Shown here piece after piece: positions 1 to 8,338 of a DNA stretch of 64,000 nt. How positions within the stretch are numbered: position 1 is the stretch's first letter; every line of letters starts with the position of its first letter. Made by a program: the position numbers and the translations under genes. Under the pieces are notes generated by a model, which did not search any database, had not been told where the DNA came from, and was given only the letters and a program-made list of their open reading frames with translations. The stretch is from JBCCXZ01 sp965228005 (GTDB lineage Bacteria; Planctomycetota; Planctomycetia; Pirellulales; Lacipirellulaceae): positions 1,302,001-1,366,000 of the forward strand of contig CBDDGV010000001.1 of the NCBI GenBank assembly GCA_965228005.1, read 5' to 3'.

Positions 1-771
1 GTGGCCGTCGGCGACTGGGCCTGGGTGCGGCCCTCCGGCGAGACCGAGGGCATCATCGAGCGGGTCGAGCCCCGCCGCGGCGTGCTCTGCCGCACCAGCC
101 GCGGCAAGCAGCAGGTGCTCGCCACGAACATCGACACGGTGCTGATCGTCACCAGCGCCGCCGAGCCCCGCCTGAAGCCGAACCTGATCGACCGCTACCT
201 GGTGACCGCCGAGAGGGCGAACATCGAGCCGGTGGTCTGCATCAACAAGGTCGACCTCGTCGAACTCGGGCCGCTGCAGCCGCTCATCGGCGTCTACGCC
301 CAGATGGGCTACCGGGTGCTGATGCTCTCGGCGACCGAGGGCTGGGGGATCGACCAGCTCCGCGAGCTGACCGCCGGCCGGTCGACCGCCGTCACCGGCC
401 AGAGCGGCGTCGGCAAGTCGAGCCTGCTGAACGCGATCGAGCCCGGCCTGGCCCTGCGTGTGCAGACCGTGAGCGGCGACACGAACAAGGGCCGGCACAC
501 CACGACCAGCGCGGAGCTGATCCCGCTCAGCTCGGGCGGGTTCATCGTCGACACGCCGGGCATCCGGCAGTTCCAGATCTGGGACGTGATCCCCGAAGAA
601 GTGGCCGGCTACTTCCGCGACATCCGCCCCTTCGTGAGCCACTGCCGCTACCCCGACTGCACGCACACGCACGAGGACCACTGCATGGTGAAGGACGCGG
701 TGGCCGACGGCTTCGTCGACGCCCGGCGGTACGAGAGCTACCTGCAGATCCACCGCGGGGACGAGGCGTAA
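1..771 (+). CDS. rsgA: Ribosome small subunit-dependent GTPase A, 5'-truncated by window edge
   Basis: Circularly permuted GTPase that assists late 30S ribosome assembly in the cytoplasm. In the 256 visible residues the G4 motif NKVD (82-85) precedes the P-loop GQSGVGKS (133-140) and the G3 motif DTPG (184-187), the order typical of RsgA. The zinc-binding end follows with Cys215, Cys220, His222 and Cys228. Family members are usually 290-350 residues long with a complete N-terminal OB fold, so the frame very probably continues left of base 1 and the GTG at base 1 is an internal valine codon rather than the start. The stop is at 769-771. The next gene is convergent on the other strand. Confidence 0.93.
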   Translation: MAVGDWAWVRPSGETEGIIERVEPRRGVLCRTSRGKQQVLATNIDTVLIVTSAAEPRLKPNLIDRYLVTAERANIEPVVCINKVDLVELGPLQPLIGVYAQMGYRVLMLSATEGWGIDQLRELTAGRSTAVTGQSGVGKSSLLNAIEPGLALRVQTVSGDTNKGRHTTTSAELIPLSSGGFIVDTPGIRQFQIWDVIPEEVAGYFRDIRPFVSHCRYPDCTHTHEDHCMVKDAVADGFVDARRYESYLQIHRGDEA

Positions 772-845
772 GGACGGACGCCCCTTCCCCCTCCGCTACT
801 GCCAAGCCGCGGTCTCGAGTCCCGCCGCCGAGGCGGATGACTTAA

Positions 846-2354
846 TCAGTCAATCAGCTCAATCTCCCCTGGCCGCCAGGTCTGGTCGAACCAAGACTCC
901 ATCGGGCCGTAGAGCCGGAAGATGGTGTTCCAGCCCTTGCCGGGGATCGTCTGTACCCAGTTGCTCTCCTTGCCCGCGGGCGCCTGCGGGCCGAAGTAGA
1001 CGTCGTACGAGCCGTCTCCGTTCTGCACGACTCCCTCGGTGTTGCTGCCGATCGCAGGGAAACGGGCGTCGGTCTGCAGCATCGATCGGGTTTGGTTGTC
1101 GTACACCGTGAACGACCAGAACTTCTTCGCCGGCACGTTGGCCGGCACGTTCACCCGGTAGGTCTTGGAGCCGTCCAGCGGCGCCCCGCTTGAGTCGCGG
1201 TACGTGAACGCGTACTGCGAGCCCTTGCCGACGACCTTCAAGGCCATCGCGGGCGTGATCCCGGTCGCGTAGAAGTGGAACGCCGAGCGGAAGTCGTGCA
1301 GCGTCACCCCGTCCAGCTCCCAGGTGTACGCCCCGCCCGGGAACGCCGTCTGCCAGTAGCTCTCGCCCGGGTACCAGTAGAACCGTTCGTCCCGCGGCTT
1401 CGAGATGAGCGTCTTCACGGTGATGGCGCCCGCGCTGGCGGCCGCCTTCAAGATGCCCTGCATGCGGTCGTCGGGCTCGAACGGCTGGCCCTTCTTGATG
1501 CCGATCGACGCGAGGTGCCCGAGCAGCTCCGGCCGTTCGCCCATCAGTGGTTCGGCCTGCACCACCAGGTTGATCTCCTCGAACATGCGCTCGTCCATCA
1601 GGTGGATCGTGTTGAAGCGCTTGCCAGAGACGTTCACGAACGTCATCTCGGGCGGGTTGTCCTTCTGCGAGAGCGGGTAGATGCGGAAGTCGCTCTGGGT
1701 GGCGTTGACGGCCTTCTCAGTCGAACCGTTCTCGGTGTACCCCCGCCAGAGCACCCAGTGGCCGTAGGTGTTGGCCCGCGCGACGTGGTAGCCCTCGGGG
1801 ACGGGGCCGTCGTAGCCGGGGGGCAGCACGAGGAACTTGCCCCCCTGCCCTTTGTCCGGACCGAGGTTGCCGAAGTCGCACACGTACCGGAACCAGTGGT
1901 CGTTCAAGAAACCGAGCACGTTCGGAGGCGTCTCGATCACCATCGGTTCGTCGCCCAGTTCAAGCCACGCGGTCTGGTAGACGCTGGTCGTGTTAGGCGT
2001 GAGGAAGAGCGTGTGGGAGTCCATCAACTCCTGAAACTGGAGCACCGTCGTGTTGGCTGGCCCGAACTCCAGGATGCCCTTCCGCATGGCGCTCATCGAG
2101 GCGATCTTCACGCCGTCGAGGTAGGCCCGGTAGGCGTGGTTGAAGTCGAGCAGGTTGTAGACCTTCTCGGCCGACTCGGCGTCGGGCACGCCATCGAACA
2201 GATTCAGATCACCAATGCGCGTCGGGATGTTGTCCGGCGTAGTGATCCCCGACGGGATCGGCGTGGTCATCTTCATCCGCGGCGGTTCTTCGGCGAACGC
2301 AGCGTGCGATACGGACAGGAGAAGGGCCATCGCCATCGTAGTTGGCTTGTTCAT
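846..2354 (-). CDS. Secreted DUF1254/DUF1214 domain protein
   Basis: About 502 residues when started at the ATG at 2354, which gives a clean Sec signal peptide (Met-Asn-Lys followed by a hydrophobic stretch ending near AFA). The longer frame to 2444 would bury this signal. The N-terminal half carries the DUF1254 pattern (PNTTSVYQTAWLEL and a following DFGNLG region). The C-terminal part carries the DUF1214 pattern (KFWSFTVYDNQTRSML, then a GKGWNTIFRLYGP ending). These domains occur together in secreted proteins of unknown biochemical function. The gene stands alone: rsgA is convergent at one end and about 250 bp without a gene lie upstream. The family assignment is firm and the function unknown. 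Confidence 0.85.
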   Translation of the reverse strand: MNKPTTMAMALLLSVSHAAFAEEPPRMKMTTPIPSGITTPDNIPTRIGDLNLFDGVPDAESAEKVYNLLDFNHAYRAYLDGVKIASMSAMRKGILEFGPANTTVLQFQELMDSHTLFLTPNTTSVYQTAWLELGDEPMVIETPPNVLGFLNDHWFRYVCDFGNLGPDKGQGGKFLVLPPGYDGPVPEGYHVARANTYGHWVLWRGYTENGSTEKAVNATQSDFRIYPLSQKDNPPEMTFVNVSGKRFNTIHLMDERMFEEINLVVQAEPLMGERPELLGHLASIGIKKGQPFEPDDRMQGILKAAASAGAITVKTLISKPRDERFYWYPGESYWQTAFPGGAYTWELDGVTLHDFRSAFHFYATGITPAMALKVVGKGSQYAFTYRDSSGAPLDGSKTYRVNVPANVPAKKFWSFTVYDNQTRSMLQTDARFPAIGSNTEGVVQNGDGSYDVYFGPQAPAGKESNWVQTIPGKGWNTIFRLYGPMESWFDQTWRPGEIELID

Positions 2355-2605
2355 CGCTTTGCCTGATGCGAGAAGAGGTTGAGAAGCGAGGCCGGTCTTG
2401 GGAACGGCGTGGGCTATTCTCGACCACACTGAGCCGATCGGCAAGTATCCGCGCAGCCAACTGCCGGCAAGCCGTCACCCAACAAAATGAACAACGCTGT
2501 GCAGTGGAAACTGTTCCAGCCGACGGCTCTCCGGGCGCCCGGCGGCGCGGGCGCTCTCCCCAGTACTGCCGCGCGGACGAATAGCGGAGGGGGGCGCGTT
2601 GCGGC

Positions 2606-3013
2606 CTACTTCGGCAACCAATGCTGGCAGGTAATTTGATCGCCGTTCAGCTCGACCCGTACTATCAACCGACGACCAAGTTCGCGATTCCAGTACATGA
2701 CCGATCCCTTGTTGGGGTCGATTGTATTTCTTAGCAGGTGTTTGTCTTGCCTGCCGTCCGGCGCCACGGACCGATCTTCATCGGCGGGCGCCCAAGTACT
2801 TTCCCCGAATCCATCTGCCTTCATGGATTCAGCGGCCTTCTGCAAGGCCAACTCCTCGGTCAAGAATTCCGGAGACCGATCCAGCTGGTATGCGTGGACC
2901 GGACCGCTGCGAGCTGCGGCAATCCAAGCGCCAAGCAAACCCGGCAAGAAAAACGCTCCGAAGAAAATCGCGAGCAGCGCGGCCCCCAGGGCAACAGTAA
3001 GTCTGCGGTTCAT
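2606..3013 (-). CDS. Hypothetical single-span membrane or secreted protein
   Basis: 135 residues. The first 33 form a strong transmembrane or uncleaved signal segment (MNRRLTVALGAALLAIFFGA then a second hydrophobic part). A hydrophilic domain follows and ends with a short strand-rich stretch. I recognise no family. It starts 17 bp after the stop of the 69-residue gene at 3031-3240, on the same strand, so it is probably the last gene of a run with the zeta-toxin-like kinase. There is no metal-binding or catalytic signature. The position raises the possibility that it belongs to the toxin module, but nothing in the protein shows this. Confidence 0.6.
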   Translation of the reverse strand: MNRRLTVALGAALLAIFFGAFFLPGLLGAWIAAARSGPVHAYQLDRSPEFLTEELALQKAAESMKADGFGESTWAPADEDRSVAPDGRQDKHLLRNTIDPNKGSVMYWNRELGRRLIVRVELNGDQITCQHWLPK

Positions 3014-3030
3014 CTCAAGTCACGCATGAG

Positions 3031-3240
3031 CTATTGCGACTCGCCTGGGTCCTGGGTCGTCAGACTGCCGTCCGGCAGCTCCCAGTGCAGGATGCCGTTG
3101 ATCGAGTAGACGTTCGGCACGCCCAGGCGGCGGGACTCCTCTTGGGCCTGGCGGACCGCCTCGTTCATTCGTTTCTCATAGAAGAGGAACGTCTCGTAGT
3201 CCTCGACATCGAGAACTCGATTGTCTGGCTTCTTGATCAC
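3031..3240 (-). CDS. Small hypothetical protein coupled to zeta-toxin-like kinase
   Basis: 69 residues, acidic in the first half (MIKKPDNRVLDVEDYETF) with a predicted amphipathic helix rich in Glu, Gln and Arg around 20-40. It ends in a hydrophilic tail. Its start overlaps the end of the kinase gene by 4 bp (3237-3240), the arrangement of translational coupling, so the two proteins are probably made together. Small partners of P-loop zeta-type toxins can be antitoxins, which makes this a candidate. However, classical epsilon antitoxin lies upstream of zeta and is a three-helix bundle of about 90 residues, so the match is positional only. Confidence 0.6.
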   Translation of the reverse strand: MIKKPDNRVLDVEDYETFLFYEKRMNEAVRQAQEESRRLGVPNVYSINGILHWELPDGSLTTQDPGESQ

Positions 3241-3818
3241 GGATGGTCGACTCCAGCGAGGCGGAGAAAACTGGCGAACCTGCCAGCGTCGCGCACCTCT
3301 AGATTATCGGCTCTGCCGTTGGCGACGGCAAGGAAAGATCCTCCGGAGTTCTCGTAGAGTCCCCAGAGGTCTGAGGCGAATCGGTACTCGTGCCAGAAGT
3401 TGCGGATGCTGCGGCCGAACCGTCGTCTAACATCTTGTTCCGGAACGTTGTGGCCGCCTTTGGCAACCCTCGCCTTAACGCGGGCGACTGCCGAATCCGC
3501 AGCATCGAGATACGTGAAGAAGATGAGGACGACGTAGCCGCTTTGTTTGGCGCTGGCGATATGGCGAAGCAGACTCTTGCCCGAAAGGGTCGATTCCACG
3601 ATGAGGTCTTCGCCACGGCTGATGTCATCCGACAGGCGCCGCAGAAACTCGCGTCCTGCTTCGATCGCGACCGTGTCGACCGCATCGGGACGTAGTTCAG
3701 CAGCGATTGCATCCGCCGCGAGATACTTGGCGTTTGTTGCCCGTCGGGCTTCCTCAGCAAAGGTCGTCTTGCCCGCCCCGTTGGGGCCAGCGATCACGAG
3801 GAGTTGCTTCTCGGACAT
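3237..3818 (-). CDS. Zeta-toxin-family P-loop kinase
   Basis: 193 residues. The Walker A motif GPNGAGKTTFA lies at 11-21, and a conserved Asp sits in LAADAIAAELRP as in zeta toxins and related small kinases. IVESTLSG near residue 75 forms the second family motif, and a basic helix near 110-135 (ARVAKGGHNVPEQDVRRR) matches the lid with conserved arginines. Zeta enzymes phosphorylate UDP-N-acetylglucosamine and poison wall synthesis. Many chromosomal relatives are annotated only as AAA-family ATPases and may have other substrates. The gene starts 9 bp after the M42 aminopeptidase stop and overlaps the next gene by 4 bp. Kinase family is clear, toxin role inferred. Confidence 0.82.
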   Translation of the reverse strand: MSEKQLLVIAGPNGAGKTTFAEEARRATNAKYLAADAIAAELRPDAVDTVAIEAGREFLRRLSDDISRGEDLIVESTLSGKSLLRHIASAKQSGYVVLIFFTYLDAADSAVARVKARVAKGGHNVPEQDVRRRFGRSIRNFWHEYRFASDLWGLYENSGGSFLAVANGRADNLEVRDAGRFASFLRLAGVDHP

Positions 3819-3827
3819 GACGCCACC

Positions 3828-4889
3828 CTACCGCGGCGTGAAATCCGCGTCCTTCTCGATCGCCGACGCAAACCCCGCCAGCAGGTCGGCGCACTGGTCG
3901 ATGTCGTTCAGCGAGATCATCTCCACCGCGCTGTGCATGTACCGGTTGGGGACGCTCACCAATCCGGTCGCCACGCCGTCGCGGGAAAGCTGCATCGCGT
4001 TGGCGTCGGTGCCCGCGGGACGGCCCATCGCGCACCACTGCAGCGGCAGGTCCAGGTCGTCGGCCGCCAGGCCCAGACGCTGGGTGACCACCGGGTTGAA
4101 GTTCGGCCCGCGGTACACCACGGGACCTCCGCCGAGTTTGACGTCGCCCTCCTGGTTCTTGTCGATCGTCGGGCAGTCGGTGGCGTGCGTGACGTCGACG
4201 GCGATCCCCACTTGCGGGTCGACGCCGTACGAACTGGTGTGGGCGCCGCGGAGGCCGACCTCTTCCTGCACCGTCGCCACCGCGTAGAGCGAGACGTTCA
4301 GCCCCTTCTCCTTCGCCCGGCGGAGCGCCTCGATGCAGACCCACAGGCCGGTCTTGTCGTCCATGCCGGGGGAGTTTGCCAGGCCGTTGCGCATCTCCTG
4401 GTAGCCGAGCTGCAGCGTGACCGGATCGCCGATCGCCACCGACTCAGCGGCCTCCTCCTTGTTCTTGGCGCCGATGTCGAGCCAGAGGTCTTTCTGCTTG
4501 ACCACCTGCTTCCGCTCGTCGGGGTCGAGCAGGTGGATCGCCTTGCGGGCGATGACTGCGGGGATCGGGCCCTCGGTCGCGTGGATCGTCATCCGCTGGC
4601 CGATCAGCTGCTGCGGGTCCCAGCCGCCGATGGTGTTGGTGTAGATGAACCCGTTGTCGTCGATGTGCGTGACGATCAGCCCGATCTGGTCGGCGTGCCC
4701 GGCGAGCATCACCCGCAGGTCGGCCCCCGGGTTGCAGCAGGCGATGACGTTGCCGTGCAGGTCGGTGCGGACCTCGTCTGCGAAGTCGGCCACGTACTCG
4801 CGCACCAGCCGCTGCACGGGCTGCTCGAAGCCGGAGGGGCTGGGCGTCTCGAGGATCTCCTGGAAGAACTGCTTGGCCTTGTCGTTCAT
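3828..4889 (-). CDS. M42 family metallopeptidase (glutamyl or deblocking aminopeptidase)
   Basis: 353 residues, the normal length for M42 co-catalytic zinc aminopeptidases, which form large tetrahedral dodecamers and trim peptides in the cytoplasm. Visible metal and catalytic residues are His65 and Asp67 in LAGHAD, Asp177 or Asp178 in GMDDKTG, the Glu pair 209-210 in VQEEVG, Asp232 in VDVTH, and the final His in NRYMHS. No signal peptide is present. It lies 55 bp downstream of the VOC gene and 9 bp upstream of the zeta-like kinase, all on one strand, so a shared transcript is possible. The exact substrate preference cannot be read from the sequence. Confidence 0.9.
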   Translation of the reverse strand: MNDKAKQFFQEILETPSPSGFEQPVQRLVREYVADFADEVRTDLHGNVIACCNPGADLRVMLAGHADQIGLIVTHIDDNGFIYTNTIGGWDPQQLIGQRMTIHATEGPIPAVIARKAIHLLDPDERKQVVKQKDLWLDIGAKNKEEAAESVAIGDPVTLQLGYQEMRNGLANSPGMDDKTGLWVCIEALRRAKEKGLNVSLYAVATVQEEVGLRGAHTSSYGVDPQVGIAVDVTHATDCPTIDKNQEGDVKLGGGPVVYRGPNFNPVVTQRLGLAADDLDLPLQWCAMGRPAGTDANAMQLSRDGVATGLVSVPNRYMHSAVEMISLNDIDQCADLLAGFASAIEKDADFTPR

Positions 4890-4944
4890 CGTGCGGGGCC
4901 TTCCTTGTCGGGCTGGCGGGGCTTTGAGTTGGGGAGTGTCGTGG

Positions 4945-5403
4945 TTAGGCGGAGGCGGCTTCCAGCTGGCGGGCCTGCTCGACGACCGCCGGCCACTCGC
5001 CGACCTCGATCAGGTTGCCGTCCGGGTCGCGGAAGAACAGCTGCCGGTAGCCGTGGTCGGGCAGCACCCGCTCGACGTACTCGACACCGTGCGTGCGGAG
5101 GTGTTCGCCGAAGCGGTCGGTGTCGTCGGTCTGTATCGCCAGGTGCGGGCGGAGGGTCACGATCGGCCCGGGTTCCGCGGGCTCGGTCCCTACGAGCTCG
5201 TGCGGCTGAATCAGGTGGATCATGAAGCCCAGCCCGTCGCGGTAGAGCCAGCGGCCGTCGAACGAGAAGCCGGGCCGGGGCAGCTCGCGGAAGCCGAGCA
5301 CCTCGCAATAGAACCTGCTGCCCGCGACGGGGTCGACCGTGGTGAGGGCCACGTGGTTGATCGCCCCCAGCGGCGGAGCGGCACGGTTTTTCTCGGGTTC
5401 CAT
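4945..5403 (-). CDS. VOC (glyoxalase/bleomycin resistance) superfamily protein
   Basis: 152 residues with the two-module VOC fold. The opening INHVALTTVDP supplies the first metal-ligand histidine (His17), GSRFYCEVLGF is the usual helix after strand 1, and the closing YRQLFFRDPDGNLIEV carries the conserved Glu metal ligand. Members are metal-dependent lyases, isomerases or dioxygenases, or binding proteins, so the reaction cannot be assigned. The ATG at 5403 is chosen because translation upstream of it is low-complexity. It is the first gene of a same-strand run with the M42 peptidase. Confidence 0.85.
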   Translation of the reverse strand: MEPEKNRAAPPLGAINHVALTTVDPVAGSRFYCEVLGFRELPRPGFSFDGRWLYRDGLGFMIHLIQPHELVGTEPAEPGPIVTLRPHLAIQTDDTDRFGEHLRTHGVEYVERVLPDHGYRQLFFRDPDGNLIEVGEWPAVVEQARQLEAASA

Positions 5404-5611
5404 GCGGTTCTGCGGGGGCCGTGGGGGTACGTCGGGGCGGTGCTGGCGCCGACCGCACCGGCAGCGGCGTCTGTAACGATTCTATCGATTTTCTGGATCA
5501 GAACGACCCGGCGTGACGATAGTCCACTCGGAACAGACCACGCTGCGCCCGCGCTCCGGCGGGGCGCGGGCCCTCTCATCGATGGCCATTTCGCCAAGGA
5601 ACGGAACTCTC

Positions 5612-6160
5612 ATGAACACCCACCGCGCCGGCCTGTTGGCCCTGTCCCTGCTGTGCCTCGCGCACGTCGGATGCGCCCACTGCATGTACCGCATGAACTG
5701 CGGCTACGGCTGCGCCTCGTGCGGGATCGCCGAACCGGGCTGTGCTTGCCCGGAACCCGGGTGTGCTTGTCCGGAGCCTGGGTGTGCCTGCCCCGAACCG
5801 GGCTGCGCCTGCCCTGAGCCCGGTTGCGCGTGCCCCGAGCCGGGCTGCTACATGCCGGTGGGCTGCGGCAGCTGCGTGGGCGGCTGCCCGATCGGCCAAG
5901 AGTGCCCCATCCTGGGCCGCATCGGCCGTTGCCTCGGCGTGATGTTCGGCTGTGACACGTGCGGCGGGTGCTATGGCGGGTGCGATACCTGCTGCGACAC
6001 GTGTGACACCTGCTACACGGGCGGAAACGGCGGCCACTACGCCGGCGGCGAGGTGTACCTCGACGAACAGCCCTCCGTTGCCAGCCGGCCCAGCCGACTC
6101 CGTCGGAACGTCGCGGCGGACCTGCGTTCGTCGGACGAGGTCGGCCCGCGGTTCCGCTAG
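5612..6160 (+). CDS. Cys-rich heptad-repeat secreted protein, possible lipoprotein
   Basis: 182 residues from the ATG at 5612, which has AAGGAA 10 bp upstream. The longer frame from 5513 lacks a signal and a ribosome site. A hydrophobic N-terminus runs into LAHVGC, an imperfect lipobox with Cys21. Residues 41-82 are six tandem copies of EPGCACP (the last one EPGCYMP). A CxxC-rich stretch at about 110-135 has repeated CDTC units. Roughly a fifth of the residues are Cys. Such spacing suggests metal binding or heavy disulfide cross-linking at the cell surface. Neither is shown by the sequence. I do not recognise a named family. Confidence 0.75.
   Translation: MNTHRAGLLALSLLCLAHVGCAHCMYRMNCGYGCASCGIAEPGCACPEPGCACPEPGCACPEPGCACPEPGCACPEPGCYMPVGCGSCVGGCPIGQECPILGRIGRCLGVMFGCDTCGGCYGGCDTCCDTCDTCYTGGNGGHYAGGEVYLDEQPSVASRPSRLRRNVAADLRSSDEVGPRFR
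5732..5857 (+). repeat. Six 21-bp coding repeats (EPGCACP heptads)
   Basis: Six in-frame units of seven codons. The peptide is nearly invariant, while almost every third codon position differs between units (for example GAA/GAG, CCG/CCC/CCT, GGC/GGG/GGT and TGT/TGC). The repeats are therefore conserved at protein level rather than recently copied. Confidence 0.9.
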
Positions 6161-6222
6161 GCCGGGGGCCCACGGTCCTTCTCTTACGTGCCGTCTAGGC
6201 CAGCGTTCGGCAGAGACGCCGA

Positions 6223-6933
6223 CTACCGCCGGCGGGCCGCAACGCACGCCGCACCCAGACCGACCAGCAACAGCGCGGTCGGCTCCGGGATGTAGGTGAT
6301 CGTGGCGTTGAAGGCCGTCGAGTCGAAGCCGAAATCGCCGAGCGGGTCGACGATGAAGTGGACCTGATCGCCCGCGCTGATGGCAACGTTGTTGATGGTG
6401 ATCGGAGCGATCCCGGCGCCGTCGACGAACGAACCGTTGGCCAGCGTTCCGCTGATGTCTCCCACGTCGACAAACCAGCGGATGCCCGTGGACAAGGAGT
6501 TGCCGTTGGGGTCCATGTCGTCGAACTCGAACGTGATGTCCGCGGAGCCCGTCACGGGGCTGGTCCAGGTGACCACGGCGAACCCGACGCTCGGCGGGTG
6601 CATAAAGACCGTGTCGGTCGGCCAAGAGAAGGGAACAAAGGGCGGCACAACGTTGATGGGCGACCCCGACTGATTGACGCCAACACCCGGGAGCGACCCG
6701 CCGTTGTTCCAATAGGGGGTGCTCGGAGACCAAACCGGCAACGGGTCGCTGTTCATCGTGAGCAGCGGGTAGATGCCGTCGCGGACCGAGTCGGGCGACC
6801 AGCGGTACGACCACTCGGAAGTAGCCGTGTTGGTGGTGTTCGAGAAGTCGTCGACGGCGGAAGTGGTCGTTGACGCCGAAGCCACGCCGCAGCTACCCAG
6901 TGCCGCCGCGCACAAGAAGAGATGCCGAATCAT
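6223..6933 (-). CDS. PEP-CTERM sorted secreted protein
   Basis: 236 residues from the ATG at 6933, preceded by AAGGTGG, which is the expected distance for a ribosome site and exposes a signal peptide ending near SASA. The longer frame to 7035 adds a hydrophilic tail and is rejected. The body is a beta-rich secreted domain without a catalytic signature I recognise. The C-terminus is a PEP-CTERM tripartite signal: PEP at IPEPT, a short hydrophobic helix, then RRR. PEP-CTERM proteins are handled by exosortase and retained or released at the envelope. A second PEP-CTERM gene lies in the opposite orientation about 590 bp away. Confidence 0.82.
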   Translation of the reverse strand: MIRHLFLCAAALGSCGVASASTTTSAVDDFSNTTNTATSEWSYRWSPDSVRDGIYPLLTMNSDPLPVWSPSTPYWNNGGSLPGVGVNQSGSPINVVPPFVPFSWPTDTVFMHPPSVGFAVVTWTSPVTGSADITFEFDDMDPNGNSLSTGIRWFVDVGDISGTLANGSFVDGAGIAPITINNVAISAGDQVHFIVDPLGDFGFDSTAFNATITYIPEPTALLLVGLGAACVAARRR

Positions 6934-7522
6934 GAGCTGCCACCTTAGAAAAGTCCGAGTGAACCAAGTTCCGATCGAGACTTCCCCGCTCCGGAGGGTG
7001 ACCGACTGGCCAGCGGGCCAGAGTATAAACCGCATGCTCCTACGGGGGAAGGAAACGCCAGGGGCACTGTCGGGGTCGGGCCAGAAGTGAGATCAGGCGA
7101 TTCTCCGAGGGCAGCCCGCGGTCCGAGGGATTCTGGAGCCGCTTCGCCGTGCCGGTGAAGTACAAACCTGCTGTGCGGCCCTACCGAGCGTAGAGGCTTG
7201 ATCGGAGTGGGTCACAGTCTTGCTGGCCGCGTGATTCACGGCCAACGAGGGCGGCGTGTTCTCGGAACAGCTCTCAGAGCCCGCCGAAGCAGTCTGTACC
7301 GTGTCATAAACTGCACAGGTTGATGCAAACGCCGCAGATCACGAGGTTTGCGCGCCAATCTTCGCGAAACGTTGAAAACAGTGCGCAAGAAAGTGATTGT
7401 ATCCGCAACCTGAAGTGACAGACTAGGGCTTGCATCCGGGTCGCGGTAGGCCGCGACACTAGAAGAGGCTGGCGGCTGATTCGTGTTGGTCAACGTGCGC
7501 TGCATCAAGAGAGAACCGTCTA
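6934..7522. other. Intergenic region between divergent PEP-CTERM genes, no gene seen
   Basis: About 590 bp between two divergently transcribed PEP-CTERM genes. No reading frame here has a ribosome site or a recognisable product. The right part is more AT-rich than the genes. It contains a TTGAAA at 7372-7377 but no convincing -10 at the right distance, so I call no promoter. Confidence 0.5.
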
Positions 7523-8308
7523 ATGAACTGCATCAAGCTTGCCTCCCCCTTCTTTTGCATGGCCATCATGGTCGCCTCCGCTCAGGCGACTTCTGTCTTT
7601 GAATACTCTTGGCCGGCCTCCGGCATCGCACCGGTCATCAGCGACCTGAGCCCCGCGGGCAACAACGCGGACCCGGGCAACGCGACCCTCTCTCCGAACA
7701 TCCCGCCCGGCGCTCCGGCGGGCACCGAGTCGCTCTCCACGTTCGACGGCGGCGCCACAACCCAGGCCACCAATCTGCTGGATAACGCGCTGATCGATGC
7801 GGCGGGTGGATTCCGCTTCGATACCCAGTTCTTGTGGGACGGCACGAACGATGTTGGAAGCAGCATCCTGATTCAGAAGATCATCGACTACGCGGGCACC
7901 GAGTCGCTGCAGATTGAAGACATCGATCTAACAGGCGGCACCGCAACGCTCCGCTTCTTGTTCAACGACAACAATGAAGGTCCGACGACGACCATTGTTG
8001 CCAACCAGTGGTACGACGTCTCGGCCGTGTTCCTGACCACCGACGGCGTGCAGGGCGACGGAAGCCTGCCGGGCGTTGCCACGCTGACGGTCGACGGCAA
8101 CTCGTTTTCGGAGGTGCTCTCCAAGTCGAACTTCGGCGACGGCCTGAGCCGTCCGATCGGCATCGGGGCGCTGTCGGTCGCACCGACCATCATCGAGTTG
8201 CACGGGTTCATCTACGACCCGTCCGTGACCCTGGTCCCCGAACCGTCGGCCGCCTTGCTGGGTCTCGTGGCGGTGATGGGCGTTGCGGGCCGGCGACGCC
8301 AGCGCTAG
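7523..8308 (+). CDS. PEP-CTERM protein with LamG/concanavalin-like fold
   Basis: 261 residues. A signal peptide ends near AQAT at about residue 23. The body reads as a laminin-G or concanavalin-like jelly roll: FRFDTQFLWDG, then a strand with WYDVSAVF, then VATLTVDG, the order seen in LamG-type domains that bind carbohydrates. The C-terminus VPEPSAALLG followed by hydrophobic residues and RRRQR is a PEP-CTERM sorting signal. The ATG at 7523 opens directly into the signal sequence. No catalytic residues are evident, so a carbohydrate-binding or surface-display role is inferred from the fold. Confidence 0.8.
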   Translation: MNCIKLASPFFCMAIMVASAQATSVFEYSWPASGIAPVISDLSPAGNNADPGNATLSPNIPPGAPAGTESLSTFDGGATTQATNLLDNALIDAAGGFRFDTQFLWDGTNDVGSSILIQKIIDYAGTESLQIEDIDLTGGTATLRFLFNDNNEGPTTTIVANQWYDVSAVFLTTDGVQGDGSLPGVATLTVDGNSFSEVLSKSNFGDGLSRPIGIGALSVAPTIIELHGFIYDPSVTLVPEPSAALLGLVAVMGVAGRRRQR

Positions 8309-8338
8309 TCGGCTCGGTCGAGTGTCTGCAGTTGACCT

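Noticed and set aside
5732..5857. Tandem repeat considered as CRISPR or tandem satellite
   Set aside because: Units are 21 bp, in frame, without spacers, and synonymous.
7372..7402. Possible promoter TTGAAA with TTGTAT
   Set aside because: Spacing 19 bp and weak -10 match, not enough to report.
7236..7508. Minus-strand 90-codon frame in the gap before the PEP-CTERM gene
   Set aside because: No ribosome site and a Ser/Arg-rich product without conserved features.
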